The notes under the pieces are model-generated. The model made no database searches, was not told where the DNA came from, and worked only from the letters and a program-made list of their open reading frames with translations. Below are positions 43,772-50,669 of a DNA stretch of 50,669 nt, in pieces; position 1 is the stretch's first letter; each line of letters opens with the position of its first letter. Origin of the DNA: JAKLHL01 sp964411885 (GTDB lineage: Bacteria > Bdellovibrionota > JAFGOL01). The translations under genes were made by a program, and so were the position numbers. The DNA lies in NCBI GenBank assembly GCA_964411885.1, contig CAYPMK010000006.1, positions 1 through 50,669 of the forward strand. Direction: 5' to 3'.

Positions 43772-44963
43772 TTATACCCCTTATATTTTCTATTAGGTCC
43801 TTTGGCATCCTTATCTTGGCCCCTTTTGGCATTACTGCGTCTGTTTCAAAAGCCATTCTTGATATTGCTGGATTATACCTTTTTATTTGGTCCATATCCA
43901 TCCCTAACAATGCCTCTAATTGAGATAATTTTAAAGGTCTTGTCAGTTGAACCGCTTTGTATTTGGTACTATCAGCTTGGCTAATATCCCCGAAAAATTT
44001 ATTTTTGTTCAGGTCCAGATATAGAACAGCAAGAAAACCAGCATAAAAATTCTTTGATGCAAAACCAAAAGTGTTACTATTGTAGTTCTTAACAATAGTT
44101 GATATATCTTTACTACCAACCCTATCAACAATTCTTTTCATACCAAAACGTCCATGATTATATGACGTAATGGCAAGAGGCCATTCATTCCAAAGATATT
44201 CATAACTCTGTTTTAATAATTTAGCTGCCGCATAAGTAGATGCTACAGGATCCTTTCTTTCGTCATAATGCTTTGAAACTTTCATATATTCTTTTGCTGT
44301 GCCTTTCATAAATTGCCAAATACCTGCGGCATTCCTTGGTGAAACAGCCATCGGGTTATAATAAGATTCAACATAAGGTATTCTGGCTAGCTCCAAAGGA
44401 AGACCTTGTTCATTCAAGACGTTTTCTATGTCTTCTATGTAAAGTTGACTATAATATATAGCCTCTCTAAAACTAGACATCTGCCCTTTTTGAGCTCTTA
44501 TTCTTCCGGGTCTTGCCGCTTCAATAAATTTATTATTATCATCAATATTTTTAAATTTAAGAAACACTTCCTTCGATTCTTGACTCAGATGATCGTCTTC
44601 ATTAGACAAAGACAACTCTTTAAGGATAGAAGAATACTTATTCTTTATTATACTAACCCTACTATCTATTATTTCATCTTTGATATCAGAAGAAAGATCT
44701 TTAACAAGATCAAGATCTGAAACATCAACTACATCATAAACAACAAAGGTGTCTGTGTCGTGTATGACTATTTGATTAACATCGTATTTAGAATATATGT
44801 CTATCCAAAAATCAACAGCTCTTTCTAGTCCTTTTGGTACAACAAAATTATCAGTTATTTTACTCCCCTTTACATGCTTTGAATAATATTCACCAATATT
44901 GCCAAAAACATTAAAAGAAAGAACCATATAAAAAAGAACAAAGATGTAATGTTTCTTAAACAT
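43749..44963 (-). CDS. Membrane-bound lytic transglycosylase, MltD-like
   Basis: The 404-residue protein has a signal peptide, an SLT domain with the catalytic glutamate in Y-V-E-S-Y-Y-N-P and the G-I-W-Q-F-M motif followed by Y-A-A-A-K-L-L and S-Y-N-H-G, and a C-terminal LysM-like segment (K-L-S-Q-L-E-A-L-L-G-M). It cleaves peptidoglycan glycan strands, which fits a motor complex that must cross the wall. Confidence 0.88.
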   Translation of the reverse strand: MFKKHYIFVLFYMVLSFNVFGNIGEYYSKHVKGSKITDNFVVPKGLERAVDFWIDIYSKYDVNQIVIHDTDTFVVYDVVDVSDLDLVKDLSSDIKDEIIDSRVSIIKNKYSSILKELSLSNEDDHLSQESKEVFLKFKNIDDNNKFIEAARPGRIRAQKGQMSSFREAIYYSQLYIEDIENVLNEQGLPLELARIPYVESYYNPMAVSPRNAAGIWQFMKGTAKEYMKVSKHYDERKDPVASTYAAAKLLKQSYEYLWNEWPLAITSYNHGRFGMKRIVDRVGSKDISTIVKNYNSNTFGFASKNFYAGFLAVLYLDLNKNKFFGDISQADSTKYKAVQLTRPLKLSQLEALLGMDMDQIKRYNPAISRMAFETDAVMPKGAKIRMPKDLIENIRGINDYAKII

Positions 44964-46329
44964 CTTTTTCTCCCGTAATAAATTTTTCTAATATCCTGCT
45001 TTCCCAGTTAGTCATGTTGTTTGCCTTAGGATCGTTAACGACTATTATAAAAGCATACACTGTTCTTTCTCCAGAAACATATCCAGCCAACGATCTTACT
45101 CCGCTGAGCGTTCCTGTTTTAGCTCTAATTTTACCTTTAACATTAGCCCCAGCGTGAGTCCTTCTTATAGTTCCATCTATACCTGATATTGGAAGGCTGT
45201 TTATAAACTCTGGCCCTGTTTGAAAATCATCATAAACACTTGCTAAAAATTTTACGAAATCAGAAGGTTTCGTTCTATTCATTCTTGAAAAACCAGAGGC
45301 ATTAACGACCTCAAAAGAATTTGGATCAAGGCCGATTTCTCTAACATAATCTCTCATTAATTCAGAAAAGGCTTTCTCATCTACAACGCCTTTTAATTTA
45401 TATACAAAAGCCCTCATTAACTGTTCAGATATAAAATTATTGCTGAATTTGTTCATTTCGACCAAGATATCGTTAAGTCTTCTGGAGTCCATTTCAAAAA
45501 GAACTTTTTCACGTGAAGACACTTTCCCAGAACGGACATCACCGTTTAACTGCATATCTCTCCACGACATATGCAGTAATAAAACTTCTTTAAAATAAGA
45601 GACTGGATCATCTATGTTCCTGTATGTTGTTTTAAGTGAGTATTCCCTGCTATCTATGTTGCCAGAAACAACTATATCATCTGATATACGTCTTATTTCC
45701 ACATCATTCTTTGATGGACTGTTATGTGTTTTGTCTAACAATCCAATACTGGATACTTTCGGATCGATGGAAACATGTGGCACATCTCCAGATACAACAT
45801 TTACGGCTATAGAATTAAAATTAACAGAAAGAGCGGAGACTTTTGAGTTGTATGCCCTATCTCCATCCTCTTCATATATGTTTTTTGCCGAGAACATCGT
45901 GTTATCTAAAATAATATCGCCTTCTATAGATCTAACACCGATGTTATATAGCGTATTCACCAAATACCACATGTTCTCTGAAACAAATAAAGGATCTCCA
46001 TTTCCTTTTATATATATATCACCCTTCACTATTCCGTCTTTATTTGGTGTTTTACCACTAATTATCGTCTTAAATCTAAAATCCTGCCCCAAATACTTAA
46101 GACTAGCTCCTGTTATAAGTAATTTATTAACAGACGCTATGCTAAATAATTTATCTGAATTAAAAGAATAAACTTGTTTCTTGTTCTTTATGTCATAAAC
46201 AGCTATTCCAAGATTTTTACTCTTTATACCAGTACTTTTAAGTGCTTTTTCTAATATAAGATCATTGTTGCTCTGAGCGTTGATAACAGAGCAATAAAAC
46301 ACGACAAGAGCTGATAGAACTTGGAACAT
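44956..46329 (-). CDS. dacB: D-alanyl-D-alanine carboxypeptidase/endopeptidase, PBP4 family
   Basis: From ATG 46329 (M-F-Q-V-L-S-A) 457 residues; an upstream TTG frame lacks support. The serine penicillin-binding fold has S-x-x-K (S-V-N-K), S-x-N (S-N-N) and K-T-G (A-K-T-G-T-L-S-G) plus the extra domain typical of DacB/PBP4. It trims peptide cross-links in the periplasm. It overlaps the transglycosylase gene by 8 bp. Confidence 0.9.
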   Translation of the reverse strand: MFQVLSALVVFYCSVINAQSNNDLILEKALKSTGIKSKNLGIAVYDIKNKKQVYSFNSDKLFSIASVNKLLITGASLKYLGQDFRFKTIISGKTPNKDGIVKGDIYIKGNGDPLFVSENMWYLVNTLYNIGVRSIEGDIILDNTMFSAKNIYEEDGDRAYNSKVSALSVNFNSIAVNVVSGDVPHVSIDPKVSSIGLLDKTHNSPSKNDVEIRRISDDIVVSGNIDSREYSLKTTYRNIDDPVSYFKEVLLLHMSWRDMQLNGDVRSGKVSSREKVLFEMDSRRLNDILVEMNKFSNNFISEQLMRAFVYKLKGVVDEKAFSELMRDYVREIGLDPNSFEVVNASGFSRMNRTKPSDFVKFLASVYDDFQTGPEFINSLPISGIDGTIRRTHAGANVKGKIRAKTGTLSGVRSLAGYVSGERTVYAFIIVVNDPKANNMTNWESRILEKFITGEKDV

Positions 46330-46393
46330 AAACAAGATACCCCTATATAATAATAACAATAGGGATGCTAATTGTCTATATCAATACCATTAA

Positions 46394-47302
46394 CTATTTC
46401 CAAGTTTCTCTTTGAAGGGCAGGATCTGGCCAGCCGTCGTTATAATTAAATGGATTTATCTCTTCTACCCCATACTTAAGGGTTTCAACAACACTAACAA
46501 TAAAACGCCATTTCATTCTTACATACCCGTCTTCTTCTATCATACCCTCTGGTGGATTATGAAAAGGACTCGCATAAGAAAAAGCTTTGCCGGGAGCCTC
46601 GTCTATACCACTAACACCAGAACTCCTTAGCACAACCATTTTAATAAAAGAACCATCTCTATCAAGAACAGCCTCTACCTCTGTAATATAATCTTTTTTA
46701 CCAAGATTTTTCTTAACATCAGGGTGTTTTTCAACATATTCGGAAACATATCTGTTCCACATATAAACGACTGAATCCTGAACCCTTCTATAAAAAGAAT
46801 AATAAACAAATTCTGCTGTATTAAGCATTGTTTTGTCTCCGGGTCTTATGCCGGGAAGATAATCATAGGTAGTTGATTCGCCGTAATCATCCCCATCGCC
46901 TTGTACTTTTTTTTGTTTGCGTCCTTTAATGTACGAGCTTATAGCTTCGTCCAGATCTTGTTCTAATATGGTTTGGACTCCACTCATCCTGTTCTTTGGT
47001 TTTCCCCAAGAATTTGCACGAGTTTCTATATCAACCCTTTTGTTCACCTTGCTCAAAAAACGAGCATTAGGGTTTGCTTCTTCATCCCCTTTTTCATCAT
47101 CTATGGAAACTATCTGCCTTCTTATTTGATCTGCATCAACGACATAAACATCCATTGGTGCTTTTAATTTCTCTGGCAAATATTTCACCAACAAAAAATC
47201 CCCAATAAACAGATACAATAATATTAAATGTATAAGGGTTGATAGGATTATGCATTCAACCCAATTACGTCTAAAAAAATCTTTTTTATTCTCTTTCATC
47301 AT
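46394..47302 (-). CDS. TonB/TolA-type C-terminal domain protein
   Basis: About 303 residues from the ATG at 47302 (ATG 47299 is also possible). A cytoplasmic basic start, one membrane helix (C-I-I-L-S-T-L-I-H-L-I-L-L-Y-L-F), a charged linker and a C-terminal TonB domain (V-E-A-V-L-D-R-D-G-S-F, V-L-R-S-S-G, F-R-F-type end R-M-K-W-R-F-I-V). It could receive force from the ExbB/ExbD proteins of the same cluster. It overlaps truA by 17 bp. Confidence 0.82.
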   Translation of the reverse strand: MMKENKKDFFRRNWVECIILSTLIHLILLYLFIGDFLLVKYLPEKLKAPMDVYVVDADQIRRQIVSIDDEKGDEEANPNARFLSKVNKRVDIETRANSWGKPKNRMSGVQTILEQDLDEAISSYIKGRKQKKVQGDGDDYGESTTYDYLPGIRPGDKTMLNTAEFVYYSFYRRVQDSVVYMWNRYVSEYVEKHPDVKKNLGKKDYITEVEAVLDRDGSFIKMVVLRSSGVSGIDEAPGKAFSYASPFHNPPEGMIEEDGYVRMKWRFIVSVVETLKYGVEEINPFNYNDGWPDPALQRETWK

Positions 47303-48032
47303 AAAAGATCTCTTCAAGATACAATGCATACGCTGGAGCTGTTATGCCTGCCTTGCGTCTATCTTTTGATTCCAACATATTCACAACATCCTGTACGCCA
47401 TATCTGCCAATGCCTACTTCTACCACTGTGCCAACAATGTTTCTTATCATGTGTTTTAAAAAGCCATTGCCGGTAAAACTTATGTTCATTTCGTGGCCAT
47501 CTTGTTTTATGTCTATGGCGTATATATTCCTTATCGTCGTTTTTACTTCAGTTCCTGAGCCCATAAAGGCTTTAAAATCTTTTTCACCAATAAAAAGGTC
47601 AAAAGCCTTTAACATATCGTTTTTATTAAGCTTATATTTAAGCCACCAAACTCTGTTTATATAAAAAGGGCTCCTTATTGGAGCATTACTTATACGATAC
47701 GTATATTTCTTTTTTAAAGCCTTCCTTGCATCAAACTCTGGTCCACACACTTTAACATCAAGGATACTTATGTCTGGAGGGAGTTGTGTGTTTAATATTT
47801 TTTGCATTCTTTCTGCGCTGTATTCAGATTCACATTTAAAACTTGCGGCCTGACCATATGCATGTACTCCAGCATCTGTTCTGCTCGGGTATCTTAAAGT
47901 TATTTGCTTACCAAAGACTTTAAATAAAAGATTCTCTATAACACCCTGTATCGTGGGTTTACCTGGTTGTGTTTGCCAGCCAACATAACCTGTTCCATCA
48001 TACGATATTGTTAATTTATAATTAATCTCCAT
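47286..48032 (-). CDS. truA: tRNA pseudouridine(38-40) synthase TruA
   Basis: 248 residues from ATG 48032 (M-E-I-N-Y-K-L-T-I-S-Y-D-G-T). Catalytic Asp53 lies in S-R-T-D-A-G-V-H-A. The N-half S-Y-D-G-T and V-G-W-Q motifs are standard. It makes pseudouridine at positions 38-40 in the anticodon stem-loop. A TTG nine bases upstream is possible but lacks support. Confidence 0.95.
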   Translation of the reverse strand: MEINYKLTISYDGTGYVGWQTQPGKPTIQGVIENLLFKVFGKQITLRYPSRTDAGVHAYGQAASFKCESEYSAERMQKILNTQLPPDISILDVKVCGPEFDARKALKKKYTYRISNAPIRSPFYINRVWWLKYKLNKNDMLKAFDLFIGEKDFKAFMGSGTEVKTTIRNIYAIDIKQDGHEMNISFTGNGFLKHMIRNIVGTVVEVGIGRYGVQDVVNMLESKDRRKAGITAPAYALYLEEIFYDERE

Positions 48033-48618
48033 TTCTACCAAAAACAGACAATATCCTTAGATAAGCCTCAAACAATAAACCTTGAAAAATATAAAGCACG
48101 CAAAGAGAAAAAATAACTATATGAGGGTTTATAGCCGCTGTTACCAAAACTAAAAGAAATAACACCATATTGGTATAGAATTGATTTTTTAAACTTCTCT
48201 CTGGTTTTTTATAGCTCTTATATCTTACAGAACTAACCATTAGCACAGCTGTAACTATAAGTATGGCTATAAAATAATGAGGACGATGTTCAATATCACC
48301 AACCTCCACAAAGAACAAAAAACCAGAAGCTACTGTTGCAGCCGCAACTGGTATTGGAAGTCCACAAAAATACCTAGGGTCAGATGATCTATAACTTACA
48401 TTGAATTTAGCAAGCCTAAGAGCACCACANNNNNNNNNNNNNNNNNNNNNNNNNNNNNNNNNNNNNNNNNNNNNNNNNNNNNNNNNNNNNNNNNNNNNNN
48501 NNNNNNNNNNNNNNNNNNNNNNNNNNNNNTAAAAACCACAAAACAAATTACCAGTAGTAAAAAGATTCGGGAACATTAATACAGTGTTGTCTACAAAACG
48601 CTTTCTTCTTCCTTCCAC
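48022..48618 (-). CDS. pssA: CDP-diacylglycerol-serine O-phosphatidyltransferase, broken by assembly gap
   Basis: The start (F-P-N-L-F-T-T-G-N-L-F-C-G-F) and the second half (C-G-A-L-R-L-A-K-F-N, then G-L-P-I-P-V-A-A) match the PssA family, which makes phosphatidylserine for phosphatidylethanolamine. The run of 100 Ns (48430-48529) lies where the catalytic CDP-alcohol motif D-G-x-x-A-R should be. Known PssA proteins have about 80 residues between these landmarks, the gap provides about 34, so about 150 bp seem unsequenced. The reading frame across the Ns is coincidental. Confidence 0.85.
   Translation of the reverse strand: MEGRRKRFVDNTVLMFPNLFTTGNLFCGFXXXXXXXXXXXXXXXXXXXXXXXXXXXXXXXXXXCGALRLAKFNVSYRSSDPRYFCGLPIPVAAATVASGFLFFVEVGDIEHRPHYFIAILIVTAVLMVSSVRYKSYKKPERSLKNQFYTNMVLFLLVLVTAAINPHIVIFSLCVLYIFQGLLFEAYLRILSVFGRNGD
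48430..48529. other. Assembly gap (100 N)
   Basis: Exactly 100 undetermined bases inside pssA, the usual placeholder for a scaffold join. Confidence 0.98.
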
Positions 48619-48627
48619 AAAGCACCT

Positions 48628-50157
48628 CTACCGTTTTATTATAAGGCTTTTACCCGAAACTTCATCTGGTATTCTTACGTTCATCCAGTCAAGTATGCTG
48701 GGCATAATATCTGCTAGACGCCCGTTCTCTAAACTAATTTTATCCTTATTAATGTGCTTATCTATTATTATAAACCTAACGTCATTAGTCGTGTGTGCTG
48801 TATGAGCTTGATCATGGTCCTTCATCTTTTCTGCATTACCATGATCAGCTGTTAAAAAAACCGTGCCGTTCTTTTCAAGAACTTTTTTTATAATTACAGA
48901 AGAGCATTCATCTACAGTCTCTACAGCTTTAACAGCCGCATCAAAAACACCAGTATGACCAACCATATCGCAGTTCGCATAATTAACTACAACAAGATCA
49001 TATATATTTTTGTCTAACTCGCTCAATAATTTTTCTGTTACTTTATATGCGCTCATCTCTGGTTTTAAGTCATACGTTGCAACATCTTTTGGTGAATCTA
49101 CAAGAACTCTGTCTTCTCCAGCAAACGGTGTCTCTACCCCTCCATTAAAGAAAAATGTCACATGTGCATATTTTTCTGTTTCCGCTATACGAAGCTGTTT
49201 TAGGCCTTGTTTTGATATAACTTCTCCCATTATGTTTTTTAAATTCTGTTTTGGAAAAGCAACTGGAAGAACAAAATTAGCATCATATTCGGTCATACAT
49301 AAGAAATGACGTATTTTTGGAAAAACATTTCTGTTCAGCTCTTTTAATTCGTTATCCATCAAGGCCCTAGTTATTTCTCTAGCTCTGTCAGATCTAAAAT
49401 TAAAAAAGATAACAACGTCTCCATCTTTAATAATTGCCTCTTTATTAAAACATGCAGGTTCTATAAACTCATCGCCTATATCTTTTTTATGATTTTCTTT
49501 AATATATTCTACGGGGTCCATATTGCTTAAGGGAACACCCATAACCATTGCATCATAAGCTCGTTGAAGCCTTTCCCATCTCTTGTCTCTGTCCATTGCA
49601 TAATATCTTCCAGACATAGACCCAATAGTTCCACATCCATATTTCTTGAACATCTCTATTAATTTACTTAAATATGTGTGCCCTATTTTAGGTGCTGTAT
49701 CTCTGCCATCAAAAAAAGGATGGAGAACAAGATTCTGAACATTTTTTTCTTTTGCTAGTTTCAAAAAAGCTTCAATATGATTTATGTGTGAGTGTACACC
49801 TCCGTCAGAAAGAAGGCCCATTAAATGTATTTTTGAATTATTTGCTATAGCTAGATCATATGCCTTAATTATCTCTTTATTTAAGAAAAATTCACCATCC
49901 TCTATTGCTTTATCTATTCTTGTGAGATCTTGATATACGATTCTTCCAGCACCAATATTAAGATGTCCAACCTCTGAATTACCCATAAGTCCTTTTGGTA
50001 ATCCAACATCAAGACCACTACATTTTAGAAAAGAATTTGGATATTCTAAAACAATGGAATCAAGGTTAGGGGTTTTTGCAGTATAGACAGCATTATTGTC
50101 TTTACTTTCACTATAACCCCACCCATCCAATATCATTAATACACAAGGTTTCTTCAT
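48628..50157 (-). CDS. gpmI: 2,3-bisphosphoglycerate-independent phosphoglycerate mutase
   Basis: The 509-residue enzyme interconverts 3- and 2-phosphoglycerate in glycolysis. The start I-L-D-G-W-G-Y and the phosphorylated Ser61 in G-N-S-E-V-G-H-L-N are visible, as are the metal ligands in C-D-M-V-G-H-T and T-A-D-H-G-N-A-E. It overlaps the transporter gene upstream by 4 bp. Confidence 0.97.
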   Translation of the reverse strand: MKKPCVLMILDGWGYSESKDNNAVYTAKTPNLDSIVLEYPNSFLKCSGLDVGLPKGLMGNSEVGHLNIGAGRIVYQDLTRIDKAIEDGEFFLNKEIIKAYDLAIANNSKIHLMGLLSDGGVHSHINHIEAFLKLAKEKNVQNLVLHPFFDGRDTAPKIGHTYLSKLIEMFKKYGCGTIGSMSGRYYAMDRDKRWERLQRAYDAMVMGVPLSNMDPVEYIKENHKKDIGDEFIEPACFNKEAIIKDGDVVIFFNFRSDRAREITRALMDNELKELNRNVFPKIRHFLCMTEYDANFVLPVAFPKQNLKNIMGEVISKQGLKQLRIAETEKYAHVTFFFNGGVETPFAGEDRVLVDSPKDVATYDLKPEMSAYKVTEKLLSELDKNIYDLVVVNYANCDMVGHTGVFDAAVKAVETVDECSSVIIKKVLEKNGTVFLTADHGNAEKMKDHDQAHTAHTTNDVRFIIIDKHINKDKISLENGRLADIMPSILDWMNVRIPDEVSGKSLIIKR

Positions 50158-50669
50158 TTTTTACCTATCAAGTGATGAAATGTTGGGACTAAAAACAACG
50201 CTCCAGATATGCAAGCAAGTTCGCCTATAAAGCCAAGTTTACCAAAAGAGGCAAGGGCACGGCTGTTTGCAGCGAGTAGTATAACATATGACACCAACGT
50301 TGTTAAACAACATGCTAGTACGGCAGAACCAGTATTCATGATCGTTGTTTTAAAATCTTTCTTTTTATCTATCAAGTACCTAGAATAAACATTAAGAGGA
50401 TAATCAACACTTACGCCCATCGTTAGTGGTATTGCTATAAAGTTAAAGAAATTTATCTTTATACCAAATATAGCTATTACGGCCAACATTGTTAATAGAC
50501 CAAACATAAGACAGGAGATAACCACAATAGACGACCTTAAAGATCCCATCAGGAAAATAACTACTAAGAAAACCATTGCGAATGATAGTAAAGAAACTAT
50601 AGGAATATCTTTTTTTACCCCCTCTAAAAGATCAGAAAATATTATCCATTCGCCAGATGTTTCTATTAT
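50154..50669 (-). CDS. RND/MMPL-family transporter, C-terminal part
   Basis: The frame is open to the right edge, so this is the 3' end of a larger gene. The final 170 residues have four or five helices with the family segment T-M-G-V-S-V-D-Y-P (the G-x-x-x-D-Y motif of RND permeases), and end K-K. It resembles predicted exporters of the MMPL family for lipids or hydrophobic molecules. Substrate cannot be told. Confidence 0.8.
   Translation of the reverse strand: MIETSGEWIIFSDLLEGVKKDIPIVSLLSFAMVFLVVIFLMGSLRSSIVVISCLMFGLLTMLAVIAIFGIKINFFNFIAIPLTMGVSVDYPLNVYSRYLIDKKKDFKTTIMNTGSAVLACCLTTLVSYVILLAANSRALASFGKLGFIGELACISGALFLVPTFHHLIGKK

Noticed and set aside
1..50669. CRISPR arrays, insertion sequences, rRNA genes
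   Set aside because: No regularly spaced repeats, transposase genes, terminal inverted repeats or rRNA-like sequence were seen.

Overview
This window comes from an A+T-rich Gram-negative bacterium. Outer-membrane beta-barrels, lipoproteins, a PBP4-type carboxypeptidase, a lytic transglycosylase and TonB/ExbB/ExbD proteins show two membranes. A complete energy-converting [NiFe] hydrogenase with its Hyp maturation set and a clostridial-type ferredoxin indicate anaerobic or fermentative H2 metabolism. The envelope cluster at the right resembles the Agl/Glt (AgmX, TolQ/R, TPR) machineries of myxobacteria and other deltaproteobacterial lineages, so I lean towards a deltaproteobacteria-related group; the species is not recognisable. 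Genes are tightly packed, with many 4-bp stop/start overlaps and no gene-free stretch above 300 bp.

Layout. 1-1219: end of an amino-acid permease, then a DUF134 regulator and a NifX-like protein from an apparently leaderless promoter. 1230-4479: two small secreted proteins, a LysR regulator, an MFS transporter and a tiny lipoprotein followed by a strong terminator. 4561-4781: tRNA-Gln(CUG) with extra partial copies of its own 3' end. 4785-12613: a phosphate-starvation regulon, pstSCAB-phoU facing a porin gene across an intergenic region with PHO-box-like 11-bp repeats in both directions, then phoR and phoB. 12702-14648: an OMPLA-type phospholipase with a substituted active-site residue and a ten-repeat WG protein. 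14693-20527: hypE, D, C, F, B, A and a hydrogenase maturation protease. 20535-29836: a group 4 [NiFe] hydrogenase fused to complex-I/Mrp-like membrane modules (NuoI, H, D, C, B, A, K, J, N, L and M-like subunits). 30086-30262: a ferredoxin with its own terminator. 30412-32330: a lone CBM48 domain protein convergent with RNase J. 32341-47302: a trans-envelope cluster (outer-membrane barrel, FHA/AgmX-type protein, two ExbD, one ExbB, TPR proteins, a lytic transglycosylase, PBP4, TonB). 47286-50669: truA, pssA broken by a 100-N gap, gpmI, and the end of an RND/MMPL transporter.

How it fits together. The hydrogenase block has everything needed to couple reduced ferredoxin to H2 evolution and ion pumping, including metallocentre assembly, but its HypA lacks the zinc ribbon. 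The phosphate block is a classic PhoB regulon with a starvation porin. The envelope cluster combines a proton-driven ExbB/ExbD motor, a TonB-like transducer and periplasmic TPR scaffolds with peptidoglycan enzymes, and is the most likely place for a poorly described system.
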